Positions 1 to 11,971 of a stretch of DNA of 64,000 nucleotides are shown here, one piece after another (positions within the stretch are counted from its first letter, which is position 1; each line of letters begins with the position of its first letter). The notes beneath the pieces are model-generated. The model was not told the DNA's origin. It was given only the letters and a program-made list of their open reading frames with translations, and searched no databases. Location: contig BSBM01001929.1 in assembly GCA_027924585.1 (NCBI GenBank), positions 186,001 to 250,000 of the forward strand, written 5' to 3'. Source of the DNA: Larix kaempferi. Lineage: Eukaryota; Streptophyta; Pinopsida; Pinales; Pinaceae. The translations under genes and the position numbers were made by a program.

Positions 1-416
1 TTATGCCACAATTATTCTTTTTTGTATAGATTATAGAATTCTGCAGGCACTGAAATATGAGATTAGGCCAAGCCGTTACAAATCGTATACATTATTTCTA
101 TTGTTTTTACCTTTCCTTACCCTCCTAGAGCCGGAGATAGAGCATTTTAAGTAGGCCACTGGGAATACCATCTTCATTATAAGAGTGGGGGATTATTCGT
201 GCTTCATTGTTAAAAAATAAAAACGTATTGTTTGTAGTTTAAAGAAAATTCATGGACTTGTCTTGCTAGTTGTCTGTACTTGAATTCTACATAAGCATGT
301 CTGCACTTGAATTGAAACCTAATATTAATATGAAGGTAATGTGAAGCAGAGTATGGATGGCCACCCACTCTTAGGTTTGAATTTCACACGCACAACACTA
401 AAACATTTTCGGTACA

Positions 417-566
417 TTTTTAGATTTAGGAGGAGTTTTGAGGATCCATGGCAATATCTTTTTGAATCAAATGGATTTGAGGGTTTTTTTTTTGGGTTCA
501 TTTTTAGATTTGGGGGAGTTTTGGGGATCCATGGCAATATCTTTTTGAATCAAATGGATTTGAGGG
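417..566. repeat. Direct duplication, period 84 bp
   Basis: Two copies of a ~66-bp segment (417-483 and 501-566) containing ggatccatggcaatatct and ending in gaatcaaatggatttgaggg. The copies differ at a few positions. Confidence 0.8.
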
Positions 567-772
567 GAGTCTTTCCTTAGATTGTTTGGAAAATAAAATG
601 TAGTGGTTGAGAACAAACTGATGCATTGACAATAGAGGTGTGGGCTTTGCAAAAAAACTTCTTATGCATCTTCAAGTTTCAGATTTATATTTTTTTTGGT
701 TTCAAGTTTATTATACCTGGATGGATTCCTTCTATACATAGTTAATAGTAAGTAATTTCCATAGAGGACTTT

Positions 773-860
773 GCCTATCCAATGCATACTATGATGGTTT
801 TAGGGTATTTAGGCTGGACTGGCCTATCCAATGCATACTATGATGGTTATGGGGTATTTA
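773..860. repeat. Tandem duplication, period 49 bp
   Basis: Two near-identical copies beginning gcctatccaatgcatac at 773 and 822. They lie inside module C of the dispersed repeat. Confidence 0.8.
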
Positions 861-1479
861 AGCTATTATCTAGTTACATCTTACACTCTTTCACACATCA
901 AGCACATGGATCAATGTAGTTATTGAGTGTAAAATGCAAATGCAGTTTTGAATAGTTTGCAGTATGCATAAAATCATTCTCTTATATACTTATTACATAA
1001 CATTAAAGTGTAAAATGCAAACCTATATATCAATAGTTTGCATTGTGCATGTTATAAGAATCAGAAAGTAAAAAAGGAACAATAAAATTCCCTAAACAAT
1101 GAGATCAATATCTCACTCATATCACACTATAATGTATTTTATTAGCTTATAAATGTCACAATGAATTATTATGGTTCTAGGAATGGACTCAAGAACAACT
1201 CATTCATTCTTTATTTCAAAAAAAAAGAGTTTTCTCAAACACACATATTATCTCTACACATTTCAATTTTTTTTTTTAAGATGCCATCCACATTCTCATA
1301 AGTATTATAGTAGACCAAATACTATATTTCCTTTCATTATATCTTCTCCTTATGAAAATGATGCAAAATTTCAATAATGTTGGACCTGCCATGATAAGCT
1401 TGATTATTTGTCAATTTGATGGAACTTTGGCTATCTCATTTGATGGTTGTTGGTTCTCCTTAGCCATGAACTCACTATC

Positions 1480-2290
1480 TCATCTAGTTGATGTAACATA
1501 ATTTAGACTTCCCACCAACTCTAGATACAAAGTGTCATTCATCTCTTTTGTTTCATCTTCACTATTGAGCTTCACATTTTGTTCCAATACACAGGCTTGC
1601 ATTCAGTCATATTGAACCTCATGATGATCTCCTCTCTATACTTTCTTTGTGTGATCAACTACACATCATTATCCCTCCATACTTCTTCAAGGCCTAAACA
1701 ATAATACAACTCAGGGAGGTCCTTCATCTCAAATTCCGATGAAAAGTTTCTTTTCATTTCTTCAATGAACATAGTAGCACTTCCTTTTATGATTAGATCA
1801 TCAACATATAAATAAATCAAAGCAATAAGCCCATCTTCATCATTCTTGATATACCAATGAGGGTCACTTTAACGTCTTATCAAACCTTGTTGAAAGAAGA
1901 ATGTATTAATCTTCACATATCATGACCTAGGTGTTTTTTTGAGCCCATATAATGCCTTCTTAAACATGCAAACACTATTTTAGTGTGCAAAGAGGATGTT
2001 CATGTTCTTGCTTCACAAAACATTCTTGTTGAACAAGATAAGTTTATTCCTTTATTTCTCCATTAAAAAATGCCTAATGAACATTCAACTAATGCAACTT
2101 CCAATCATACTTAGTAGGCCATGCAATCATAATCTATCCATTTTTTCTTGAATAACTCTTGGCTACCAATTTAGCTTTATTTTTGTCTATACTACCAACA
2201 CCATTGAATCTAGAATTAAACAACCACTTTGAAACAATAAAAACTTTATTCCCATGCAATTATGTTAGTTCCAATGTTTTATTTTTCATT
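1480..2290 (-). pseudogene. Copia reverse transcriptase remnant
   Basis: Minus-strand translation in shifting frames gives KLVAKSYSR, KKALYGLKKTPRS and a YVDD-type catalytic motif near 1,795-1,812, then VGSLNYVTSTR. These are the conserved copia RT blocks in the right order. Many stops and frameshifts show it is dead. RNase H is not recognisable to its left. Confidence 0.7.
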
Positions 2291-2874
2291 TATGAAGCAT
2301 ATTCTTCTTTAATGGAATCATTAGGTCTTTAACTATGTCATATCTCCTTCTTTCATGGGATATTATTAAAGAATACCCCTAATTTCACTAGTTATTGATA
2401 AATACCTATCAAAATTCTTTTGTTGACCCCATTTCCAATACATATTTACAACTATAAAAAATGAGATGTTCCATATTTTTACTAGATACCCCTTTTTATA
2501 CCTCACTAATACCTATAAACCCCTTATACCCTACTCCCTTTCTCCCAATACCTACAATATATTGACCTTATTTTTCACAATTAAGAAAACCCCCTTTATA
2601 CATGAAGTGATAATATATTTGTCAACAAGGTCAATCTCCCACTAATGGAATCCATCATTCATTTGTACCTTTAGCTTGCTCAAACTATGAAGGTTGCACT
2701 ACATTGATTACTTAAATCATTAGAGAATATGCATTATACCATAGAGGAGTTTGCACATTCCTTGATGGTTTTGGTAGAGGCTCATTTTTTGGACTTTCCC
2801 CAACTCTTCTTGGTGTGCTATAGTTGCTTGTAGTTTCACTTCTTCTTTGTTTCTTCAACTCCTTCAACATTTTC

Positions 2875-3159
2875 TTACTTGTGACAATTTATTGGTAGAT
2901 TCTTTACATCGTGACCTTCATCTCCATACTCTTGAAATAAAACATCTCTTGTTGCAGAATATGTATGAGTAATGGGATCATACATCCTATAAAATTTGTG
3001 ATCACTACAACAACCAATAAATCTGTGTGTAAGTGCATTTGAGTCCAACTTTCTTCTATCCACCTTTGGAGTATGAGAAAATGTCTTTCTCTCAAAAATT
3101 CTCAAATGAATAACATTTTTATAGACATAGACTACTTCAAATGGTGATTTGTATCCCAA
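2875..3159 (-). pseudogene. Copia integrase C-terminal fragment
   Basis: A 94-residue open stretch with KVDRRKLDSNALTHRFIGC and YDPITHTYSATRDVLFQE. These match the block after the catalytic core of copia integrases, which normally reads along the lines of K-x-D-x-(R/K)-x-x-x-x-x-F-(L/I)-G-Y ... Y-(D/N)-P. Catalytic residues are not in this fragment. It lies between the RT and GAG-pre-integrase remnants, as expected. Confidence 0.75.
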
Positions 3160-3352
3160 ACTTTTTGTAAAATTTTTGTAGAACTTCTATTTTTCAGATT
3201 TTCCCATTCTTTGAAATATTAAACACATCAATCTTATTTTCTATAAAATATACCCAAGTAAACCTTGAGTTAACATCAATGAAGATACTTAATTTGCATT
3301 GGACCACAAACATTTGTATGCACTAAGTTAATATTTTTATTTTTATTTATAT

Positions 3353-3613
3353 TTATGTGTAGAAACTCTTCCCTATCTTGTGTACCAAATGCAGATCAAT
3401 GTTCAATGCATCATGTTCATTCTTCAATATTAGAGGTCCTTCCACTATTTCTTTCTTTTGAAGTAACATCAAATCATTGTGATTAAGACGTGCCATACCT
3501 TTGATACCATAATTCTTTGTTTTCTTTGTTGTAAATGTTAATGTTTGATGATACTTGTAACATCTAGCTTGTACAAGCCTCCAATTCTTACTCATTTTGC
3601 CATGACCTTGCAC
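3353..3613 (-). pseudogene. Copia GAG-pre-integrase fragment
   Basis: An 86-residue stretch containing ARLNHNDLMLLQKKEIVEG, typical of the zinc-binding pre-integrase domain (W-H-x-R-(L/F)-G-H-x-(N/S)), with the tryptophan and first histidine eroded. It lies directly downstream, in element orientation, of a protease remnant. Confidence 0.6.
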
Positions 3614-3639
3614 TAATCATGTATATCTTTCACAACACA

Positions 3640-3735
3640 ACTTGATTTCAAAAACTCAACCTTTAAATACCACTTGATTTCAAAAACTCAACCTTTAAAT
3701 ACCACTTTATTTCACAAAATCAACCTTTAAATCTT
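3640..3735. repeat. Tandem repeat, three 32-bp units
   Basis: Units start at 3640, 3672 and 3704 (acttgatttcaaaaactcaa, then tttaaatacc). The third unit is diverged. The array lies between the pre-integrase and protease parts of the copia relic, so it expanded after the element died. Confidence 0.8.
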
Positions 3736-3789
3736 GATCTTCTATGGTGGAAACAAAGATTAAATTCATTTTTTTATTGGTACATACAT

Positions 3790-3995
3790 TACATTGAGAA
3801 TTTATGTCACATGAGTAATTAGCAAAATCACACATACATCCCCATAACCTTTGATTTGATGTGACTTATCATCTCCTAAATAGATATTAGAACCAATACT
3901 ATTTTCATGGAATATTTGAAACCAGTTCTTATTATATATCATATAAATTGATTCACTAGAATCAACAAACTATGCATTAACATCTCCACTTTATG
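3790..3995 (-). pseudogene. Copia protease remnant
   Basis: The minus strand translates to FVDSSESIYMIYNKNWF followed by IYLGDDKSHQIKGYGDV. These correspond to the aspartic-protease D-(S/T)-G-A-S motif and flap of copia elements. The catalytic triplet reads D-S-S instead of D-S-G, so the active-site glycine is lost. Short and degenerate, but positioned correctly before the GAG-pre-integrase remnant. Confidence 0.55.
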
Positions 3996-4450
3996 ATGAG
4001 CATATGGAACAAATAACTTGAGAAATATTCATCACTTAAATTGGCTTCTTTATCAACAAAATTTCTTGAGTGTCTTCTATGTTTAGTTTCATTTTCATGT
4101 AATTTGAGCTAAGTGTCTATGCTTAGGCCATCATTCCTCTTCACCTTGGCATTTTTTTTGGTGACCTTTCTTTGATGTTACTTCAGTCCCTTGTTCTTTT
4201 CCCATGGCTTTACTTTGTATAGTCACTTGGATTTGCTACTAAAGCCAGATTTGAACACTAAGAACTGTTGATCACATTCTTCCCACATTCTTCTTTTTAT
4301 GCTTGCATGTAAAGAATACATGTCAATTCATCAAATATAAAGGATTTCTCTCTAACTGCAAGACCAGTAATAAATTATTAATATTAATCTAAGCTACCAT
4401 TCAAAGTTATGGTTACGAAATCTTTTCACCAATATCTCCAAGCTTATCAT

Positions 4451-4544
4451 TTTAGATCTATAATCCTATAGATAATTATTGATGCTTTCATTTCCTGTTT
4501 AGATCTATAATCCTATAGATAATTATTGATGCTTTCATTTCCCT
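4451..4544. repeat. Tandem duplication, period 47 bp
   Basis: Two almost perfect copies beginning tttagatctataatcc at 4451 and 4498. Confidence 0.85.
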
Positions 4545-4549
4545 CCATT

Positions 4550-4740
4550 TTCATTAAAAGAAGCTTAGTCTTTAAAAACAATATTCTATTTGTATTGGTA
4601 ATTTCATACATTAATTTTTATTAAAAGAAGTTTAGTTTTCAAAACAATATTGAATTTGTATTGGTAGTTTCATACATTTTCATTCAAAGAATTAGTTTAG
4701 TTCAAAAACAATAATCCATTTGTATTGGTAGTTTCATACA
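4550..4740. repeat. Tandem repeat, three ~65-bp units
   Basis: Units start near 4550, 4617 and 4680 and each ends with ttgtattggtagtttcatac. They are diverged by substitutions and small indels. From 4740 to 5280 I see only AT-rich spacer plus a 24-bp duplication at about 4925-4972 (gtatccctt.aagccctccat). Confidence 0.75.
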
Positions 4741-5279
4741 AACTTTACACTTTCATTCATATCTCATGTTAAGTGGGCACTTCCTAATGTGCAGAATGAT
4801 TTTGTATTTAAAGAACATTGTCAATAGCACATTAGTCTTGGTCTCCCTCTTCTCTCATTCTTGTACTAAGACAGTTTGGGGCTATAAGCTTAGCTTCATT
4901 TCGAAACAAAATCTACCATGCATTGTATCCCTTGAAGCCCTCCATAATGTATCCCTTCAAGCCCTCCATAAAAGTCTGTAGGTTAAACTTTTAGTTCTCA
5001 TAATTATCACCATCTATATTGTTGGATTTGGATTCATTGACATATAAACATGTTACACATTTAAATAAATAAGAAAATAGTAGGTCACTCCCAAAAATTA
5101 CCCAAATACATTCAAATGAATTTCACCAATATTCCACAATATCCATTAACTTCAAAAGTATCCATGACTATGACAAATATGCCAAACATAAGAACAATGT
5201 AAGGTGGTAAATATAATTACAAATAAGAAGACGGGAATTATCCCAGTAATTCTACTAGAAATATAACATAAGAACAGCA

Positions 5280-6060
5280 AATAAACAGAACAATCGTCCA
5301 CTACCCTGTCAAAAGTCGGTCTATCGGTCTACTTTTTTATTGTTTAGTCCACCAGATCGAATTTCCGGAAGCGAGTACATGCGTGCGGTAGGTTTGGGTT
5401 TCACGCTCTACATGTATCTGTATATACTGGCTTCACCCTTAGACACAAAACCAATCTTTCAGTACCTCTGGTGCGATTTCTTCTTACAGGAGGCACGCCT
5501 CACGGGATAGACGTGACTCTATGATCTTCACATGTTTTTTTCTCCTCGTTTACTAGAACCTCTAGCATTCGCTTTGTCCTCCTGCCTACAAACACTTCTG
5601 ATTCATGAGTTCGGCTTTCATTGACCCACATGGACAACATATGCTCAATTTTGGATCTGAATTGATCTCTACATAAGATAGATGGCAGATCTGGGGAGAG
5701 TTCTCTACATAAGGAACATTAATGAGGATGACAACATCACAACGCGTGACGGCTAGGGATTTTCCCTAAGCCCTTCCTTCAGCACCTTGAATTCACTCAG
5801 CAATTTACTTGCTTCTATTACAGCAGGCAAAGCTCAATACACAGAATAGTCGCTCCTCCTCTCATGCCTTTAAATGTGCAACAACAGGGCCACCAGACAC
5901 CAGCGCCCAACATATAACCCTAGTCACCAACAACAAAATTCAAAAACACAGGTCTCAAACACAACTAGCTAGGGTTTTTCTTAAGGCGGCAGTTTATTGT
6001 TTAACGCAGGAAAGATGAGCCTCCTCTCAGGCCCTTCATATCTTAACCTTGACCTCAGCT
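5280..6060. other. Unclassified GC-richer patch
   Basis: Noticeably less AT-rich than its surroundings, with CpG-containing stretches. No ORF shows recognisable protein similarity. An aaaccctag-type (telo-box-like) sequence occurs on the minus strand near 5967-5981; such motifs are common in plant 5' leaders but also arise by chance. It could be a gene-leader relic or an unassigned repeat. Confidence 0.3.
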
Positions 6061-6198
6061 TGGATTCTATACCAAATCAGAAAGCAAACGAGAAACAAGA
6101 AAATTCCACAAAATGTGAGATCAATGTTTCCCAGTTACATCAATGCTTAGCATAATTTTCTAAGTCTGGATCTCCATGATTAAGTATAGTTAATACAT

Positions 6199-6879
6199 GG
6201 TTGGTTTATCCAGCAATAGTGAGATGGGGTGAGATAGGGTGAATCAGTATTGTCTTCTTTTGATTTTATTAAAACAATTAGTATTTAAAACAAAATATGC
6301 TATGAATCAAACAAGCAACAACAGAGAATTTTATGATGGAAACCTCAAAGAGCAAACCACAAAATTAAACTCATTAATAAAATGATTTCTACAAAATTGT
6401 TTTTCTGCTACTACAACAGAAAGGATGCATCAACATCCCAGTTTTCTATGTGCACCAACACATAAGGATGGTACAACACCCCTATTTTCCAGCTACTATT
6501 AGAATGAGGCTAAAACCTCCTTGACAGGCTCCAACTTGCCCCAAACACCACCCTACCTCTCCCTCATATTTATAACTTCACAATCTTTCCTTAATTCATC
6601 AATTCTTCCTCTGGAAATTCTTCATGCTTCTTGGTCTCTTCTAATTCAAAACTTCATTTAAATACCTCTTATATTCATGTTGAACCTCTCCATTATGTGT
6701 CTTTCCAATTAGTTCATTTCCAAATTTTTGTTTATTAACTTCTAATTTAAATCTCTGTTTATTACTTACTTATTTTTAATTAATTAATTAATTAAAACTT
6801 TCGATCATTTCATAGAGCCTACGGGCATGGATATATGCTTGCGAACATATTGACATCAATGCCAACACATATTTTAACA
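6199..6879 (-). repeat. Copia-2 3' LTR
   Basis: A 681-bp LTR aligning with 11972-13048 over its whole length, apart from insertions in the latter. The plus-strand left edge reads ggttggtttatcc, where the partner has tgttggtttatcc, so the terminal dinucleotide has mutated. The right edge is catattttaaca. It contains no copy of the ~356-bp insertion seen in the partner LTR. Confidence 0.9.
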
Positions 6880-6891
6880 TTCTCCCCCTTT
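6880..6891 (-). other. Copia-2 polypurine tract
   Basis: Minus strand AAAGGGGGAGAA lies immediately upstream, in element orientation, of the 3' LTR. This is the expected plus-strand priming site. Confidence 0.85.
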
Positions 6892-7009
6892 GGAATTGAT
6901 GGCAACACCAAAGATAGTCTCCCCCTTTGACAACAATGACAAGGGACGCCTTTTGATAGCTCCCATTGTCAACATGTCTCCCCCTAACAAGGTATTTTAT
7001 TTTTTTTAT

Positions 7010-7600
7010 CTATTGTAATGAGATTACTCCCAATTTTTGTCTAATATACTCAAAGGCTTCTTTGGGTAATGGCTTAGTCAAGATATCAGCTATCTGTTCC
7101 TTTGTATTAATATATTCCATTTTGACAACCTTTTGTGACACTTGATCTCTTAGAAAGTGTTATTTTATTGGAATGTGCTTAGTTTTAGAGTGCATGACAG
7201 GATTTTTTTATATGATTATGGCACTGGTATGGTCACAATTTATCACTATGGGATGCTCATACTTCACAAGTATGTCTTCCAATGTCTACTTCATTCAAAT
7301 GACTTGAGTGCAACATAATGCAACAACAATATATTCAGCTTATGTTATAGATAGCGCAATGGAGGGTTGTTTCTTGCTTAGCCATGATACAAAAAAGTCT
7401 CCCAAATAGAATGTTGTTCCACTGGTACTCTCAGTCATCAACACTTCCTTCCCAATCTGAATGAGTGAAGGCTTTTAAAGTGAATTCTTGGCCTTTTGGG
7501 TACCATAAACCATACTCCATAGTACCTTTCAAATATTTGAGAATTCTTTTTACTGTTGTTACACGTGTTTCTTTGGGGGTTGATTGGAATCTAACAACCA
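7010..7600 (-). pseudogene. Copia-2 RNase H region
   Basis: Minus-strand frames give the end of a copia polyprotein, including a block equivalent to NTKEQIADILTKPLPKEAF near 7,030-7,110, the standard C-terminus of copia RNase H. Upstream blocks are present but interrupted by stops. It would degrade the RNA of the RNA-DNA hybrid during reverse transcription in virus-like particles. It joins the RT at about 7.6 kb. Inactive as it stands. Confidence 0.75.
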
Positions 7601-8485
7601 ATCTTACAACTTGCATCACATATGGTCTTGTAGTTGTCACATATAGCAGACTACCTATCATAGATCTATACATAGCATGATCCACTCCCAAATATTTATC
7701 ATATTTGTTTAACTTACAGCCAGTGATCATGGGGGTACTAACAGGCTTGGACTCTTCCATCTTAAATTTTTTTAGCATCTCTTTAATGTACTTGGTTTGA
7801 GAAATGAAGATTGTGTGACTTGTAATCCTAAGAAGAATGTTAGTTCTCCCAACAAAGAAATTTCAAATTATTTCTTCATACCTCAAGAACATTTTACACT
7901 CAGGAATTGTAGATGACTTCCAAATATGATGTCATCTACATAGATAACAACAATTATCATATTCTCATTTTCAAATTTTATGTAGAGATTATTGTGAGTG
8001 GCCCCTCTAATGTATCCATGTTGCTTCAAGTAGTTGTCAATTATTGAGAACCATGCCCTTGGAGCTTGTTTGAGACCATACATTGCCCTTTTTAGTTTGC
8101 AAACATAATCTCAGTTTTCTGATAAGAGAAAACCTTCAGGCTATTCAATATAGACTTTTTCTTCAATATTTCCATTCAGAAATGCATATTTAACATCTAT
8201 TTGATATACTTTGAAATTTTTGTAACATGCAAAAGCTAAGAACATCTTGATTGCTTCAAGTCTTTCTAGAGGAGAAAACGTTTCTTCAAAGTCAATACCT
8301 TCCACTTGAGCATATCCCTTGCATACTAGTATGGCCTTGTTTCTTATTACTTTACCATATTCATTTAACTTGTTCTTGAATATCCACTTGGTCCCAATCA
8401 CATTCTTGTCTTTAGGTCTTGGTACAATTTCTAGGTTTGGTTCTTCTAAATTTGGTCCAGCTCCTCTTTCATAGCTTTGATCCAA
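7431..8485 (-). pseudogene. Copia-2 reverse transcriptase
   Basis: Three open pieces (8141-8485, 7883-8083, 7431-7778) together cover the copia RT. The first has GTKWIFKNKLNEYGKV and YQIDVKYAFLNGNIEE (first catalytic Asp present). The second has MYGLKQAPRAWF and an intact YVDD catalytic motif. The third has the SLLYVTTTRPYVM block linking to RNase H. The pieces are separated by stops and frameshifts. The catalytic residues survive, suggesting decay by scattered mutation. Clade within copia was not determined. Confidence 0.85.
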
Positions 8486-8724
8486 TCATCACTTTTGCTA
8501 GCTTCTGCAAATGTTTTAGGCTCTACTAGCGAAAGTAGTGCTTGTTCTTGATCATATATTAACCTTCTTCTGGTTTTAACTCCAGTATTTATGTCACCAA
8601 TAACTTGACTTTTAGGATGATCTCTTTGAATTCTTCTTGATGTTGCTCTTGTATTAGGTCTTGGAGAATCTTCTTTGTCATTTTCTTGAGATACCTCATT
8701 TTTCTTTTCTTCCTTTTCAATTTC

Positions 8725-9700
8725 TTATTCATCTTGTGAATCCTCTTTCCTTTGTGAGTCTTTTTCGTCCTTATCATTATTTTCTATCTCGTCATCTTGT
8801 GTTCTAGTTCTTCTTGGCTTCATGTCATCTATTCTTACATCTGCACTTTCTATGATCTTGTGTAGTCTTTGATTGTAACATATGTATGCTTTCTTGGTGG
8901 ATGAATATCCTAGAAATATTCTCTCATTGGTTCTCGAGTCAAACTTACCAAGATCATCCTCATTCCTCTTTATGTAGCACTTACTACCAAACACTCTGAG
9001 CAGTTCTTCCATACCATAGTTCATAAGGAGCCTTGTCATAATTTAATCTGAGTTGTCCTCTATTGATTACATAAACAGTTGTATATACTGCTTGTCCTCT
9101 ATTAATTTAATATGCATCTGATAGTTTTGCTTCATTAAGCATAGTTATGCTTCTTGGACTCTCCTATTTTTTCTTTCCACGATGCCATTTTTCTGAGGAG
9201 TTCTTGGAGCTGAAAATTTTCTTTTAATCCCATGGATTTCACAAGACTCATTGAATTCATTTGAGGTAAACTCTCCTCCATTATCTCACCTTAAACATTT
9301 GATTTTCAGATTTGTCTCATTCTCAACTATTGCTTTAAAAAATTTAAACTTCTCAAAAGCTTCTGATTTTTCTTTGAGGAATGTCACCCAAGTCATCCTT
9401 GTATAATCATCAATGAAAAACATGAAATACGATTCTCATTGCAAGATTTTACTTCTTGTTGATCCACAAAGATCAATGTGAACTATTTTCAATGGTTGTG
9501 GGGATGTATATTCATTGATTCTGAAGTTGGCTTTAGTTTGTTTCCCATGTTGACAATGTTTACAGACTAAATTTTGAGGCTTCACAATATTTGAGAGGTC
9601 TCTTACAGCTTCCTTCTTACTCACCTTTATAAGATAGTCAAATTCAAGTGTCCCATCCTTCTATGCCATAGCCAACTTTCATCAATCAGACTCATGTGGC
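8725..9700 (-). pseudogene. Copia-2 integrase
   Basis: In minus orientation: the pre-integrase zinc finger with KHCQHGKQTK (9436-9624); the first catalytic Asp in IVHIDLCG; the second in a DNGGEFTS block near 9,270-9,290, preceded by a stop codon; the Glu in NGIVERKNR near 9,170-9,200; and the C-terminal LGKFDSRTNERIFLGYSS block (8725-9039). The D-D-E residues are all visible, so catalysis was lost through nonsense and frameshift changes. It is followed by a Lys/Glu-rich linker to RT. Confidence 0.85.
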
Positions 9701-9742
9701 ATTGCTCTTCACTTTCTAGGATGCATACATTACTTGAATTCC

Positions 9743-10072
9743 TTACATCAATCCCAATAAGTTTTCCTTCTTGATTTTAGATTTATCGGAATCAAATATG
9801 CAGATGTGACCTTGATCACATGTTTGACTCACACTCAGAAGATTAGGCTTTAAATATTCTACTAGCAACACATTTTCAGCTCTGATTTTATTTCTGATAG
9901 CAACTATACCTTTTTCAATTATCTTAGAAGACATATTGTCTCCAAAAGTAAATTTTCCCTTTTGATCTCTTCTTAGGCTTATGAACTTGTTTAGATCTCG
10001 TGTCATGTGTTTTGAACATCCACTATCAACATGCCATATATTTTTCTTTTCTGTTGCACATAGAGCTATCAT
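9743..10072 (-). pseudogene. Copia-2 aspartic protease
   Basis: A 109-residue open stretch with WHVDSGCSKHMT, the copia D-S-G-(A/C)-S active-site block, and KFTFGDNMSSKIIEKG, the flap region. It would cleave the gag-pol polyprotein. It lies between the last gag zinc knuckle and the pre-integrase domain as the family requires. The catalytic Asp is intact. Confidence 0.85.
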
Positions 10073-10164
10073 GGATTATGTCCTCTCTACTATTTCCTTT
10101 TCTTCGAGACCTTTCTCTACTCTTTGTCTTGAAACCTTTTTGCGGTATTCTTTTATGTAGGAGT

Positions 10165-11139
10165 CATTAGTTTGCATTCTCTAGCTATATGTCCATGGTT
10201 ATTGCATTTCTAACATTCTATATCATAGTTTTGTAGAGGTGCAAAGGAGTTATGGTTTCCTCTTCTTTCTTTTGGATAATTGTTAGATGTATTCTTCTTG
10301 TGAAAATGAACCTTTCCATATGCTTTGCAATTTAAGGTTTTATGTCCAAAATTATTACATCAGCAGCAGTGACCCAAAAATATCTGTTGATACCTACTTT
10401 TCATTGGTCTTCTAGGCAACATGTTTGTCTCATGTAAGCGAGGATTAGATTTTTTACTATCCCCTATTTTGGTTGGATTCATGAGTGCAGCAACATAACT
10501 CTTTTTGTTATTTCCTAACCTAATTTTGTCACTTGATGCTATTTGGGAACTTAGGATGTCATCTAGAGTCTTCAAGCTCTTCTCAAATTTTGTTTTAATA
10601 GATTTCTCATAAAGTTTCCTTTTAATTTGAATAATTTTTTCTTCAAGTCTTTCAGATTCTTGCATTCTTTCTTTGAGCTGCAATTCTAGGTTCTCTTCAA
10701 TCTTCTTAGCCTCTTGGAGCTGGATCTTCATATCTACAATGATTTGGATTGACTCCTTATCTCTTGTCTTTTGTCCTTCTTCATAATCAGCTAGCTGTGT
10801 TCTTAAATATTTAATATTCCTTTTACTTTTTCTCAATTCTTCAAGAGCACTTATCAGTTCGGCCTTTAGGTCTACCTCTCCTTCCATATCTGATTCATCA
10901 TCTTGAGCTTGAGTTTCTATTTCCATTAATAGAATTTTTGTTTCATCGTCTTCTTCTTCTTCATCTTCACTATCTTCCATAGTGTAAAAGATATTCTTCT
11001 TCCCATTAAACTTCTTCTTGTTTGTTGCGGTGTTATTCTTGACTTTCTTAGAGGTTTCGCTATCATCACTATCATCTTGTTTGGGATAGGGACATTTTGA
11101 GGGAAAATGCCCAATTCTTCCATAGTTAAAGCACTTCAA
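10165..11139 (-). pseudogene. Copia-2 gag C-terminus, coiled coil and zinc knuckles
   Basis: The 259-residue open stretch begins with a CCHC knuckle whose first Cys is in MKCFNYGRIGHFPSKC. An acidic segment (EDSEDEEEEDDE) follows, then a long Lys/Glu/Leu-rich coiled-coil-like region (about 10.6-10.85 kb). Two further knuckle-like motifs follow on the minus strand: one near 10,325-10,373 ending NNFGHKTLNC, with a stop inside, and one near 10,173-10,217 (CNNHGHIAREC, preceded by Cys and a stop). The knuckles would bind element RNA. Three knuckles plus a coiled coil is more than the single knuckle usual in copia gag. Confidence 0.7.
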
Positions 11140-11299
11140 GGGTAGCTTTCCTTCATACTTTCCAGTACCTTTCTCAAGTTTCCTGATGAAAAGATCTTCT
11201 TCATCATCTCAGTTCTGAGAGTGGTTTTTGGGTAATGCTTCAGATTTATTTCACTCTTTTGTGGCTTTAAATGATGCCTCTTTTCTTGATGGTTTATTT

Positions 11300-11903
11300 T
11301 GTTTTGTTCTCATCTCATAGGCAGTGAAGATTCCATGTAAATCATCCACTGTTAGAAATTCAAGATCACCTCAATCTTCTACAGAAGACACTTTTGAGTC
11401 ATACTTCATTGGTATTGTTCTTAACACCTTTTCAACAACTTCTTTCTCATGTATTTCTCCTCCCAAGCCTCTGATAGAATTGACAATTTCATCTACTCTT
11501 AGAGGATATTCTGCATTGTTTTCCTCCTCTTTCATTTTTAAACTTTCGAATTGTCCTTTGAATGTTTGGAGTTTGGATTTTTTTACTTTGGTAGCTCCTT
11601 CATACACATTTTTTAATTTGTCCCAAGCATTTTTGGTTGTCTTACATTGCATGACTTTAACAAACACTAGATTTGACAATCCATTCAAAATTGCATTCAA
11701 TGCTTTTGCATTGACTTCATATTTATCTTGTTCATCTTTATTTGTAGGTAGACTGTTTGGTATTTTATAAACCTTTTCAACAACATTCCAAAATTTGCAT
11801 CCAAGAGACATTAGATGTCATCTCATTGTTACACTCCAGTATGCATAATTTCTCCTATGAATAATGGAGGTGTGTTAGCAGCTAAACCTTCTTGTTGATC
11901 CAT
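11300..11903 (-). pseudogene. Copia-2 gag (UBN2-type)
   Basis: The probable start ATG is at 11903-11901 (MDQQEGLAANTPPLF). A one-base shift is then needed to continue as NYAYWSVTM and into the 146-residue open stretch 11371-11811. Signature blocks are ALNAILNGLS, AWDKLKNVYEG, LQTFKGQFESLKMKEEE and VVEKVLRTIP, all typical of the plant copia UBN2 gag domain that forms the virus-like particle. The start lies 55 nt downstream of the PBS. Broken by frameshift. Confidence 0.85.
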
Positions 11904-11957
11904 AGTGAAATTTAATAGGATCTTCCTTCCAGTGATTAAATTGTAGTGAATAATCCT

Positions 11958-11969
11958 GCTCTGATACCA
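11958..11969 (-). other. Copia-2 primer-binding site
   Basis: The minus strand reads TGGTATCAGAGC, 2 nt inside the 5' LTR. This is the standard plant copia site complementary to the 3' end of initiator tRNA-Met. Confidence 0.92.
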
Positions 11970-11971
11970 AT

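Larger units (their letters stand above)
126..1210. repeat. Dispersed unclassified repeat, copy 1
   Basis: AT-rich non-coding DNA sharing three modules with 13.32-14.81 kb: A (about 131-410, starting near a gagatagagcattttaa stretch), C (about 720-1060, with gtgtaaaatgcaaa motifs) and B (about 1140-1210, around aattattatggttc). In the second copy the order is B-A-C, so the two loci share a repeat family in permuted order. No coding potential or terminal structure was recognised. The short ORFs here are low-complexity shadows. Confidence 0.5.
1480..4330 (-). mobile_element. Heavily decayed Ty1/copia relic
   Basis: Read on the minus strand, the order is zinc-knuckle-like fragment (about 4.1-4.25 kb), protease, GAG-pre-integrase, integrase C-terminus and reverse transcriptase (ending about 1.48 kb). 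This is the Ty1/copia pol order. Frames are broken throughout and no LTR, PBS or PPT could be assigned. It is the oldest-looking coding element in the window. Identity as copia is secure from the order and several signature motifs; the outer limits are approximate. Confidence 0.75.
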
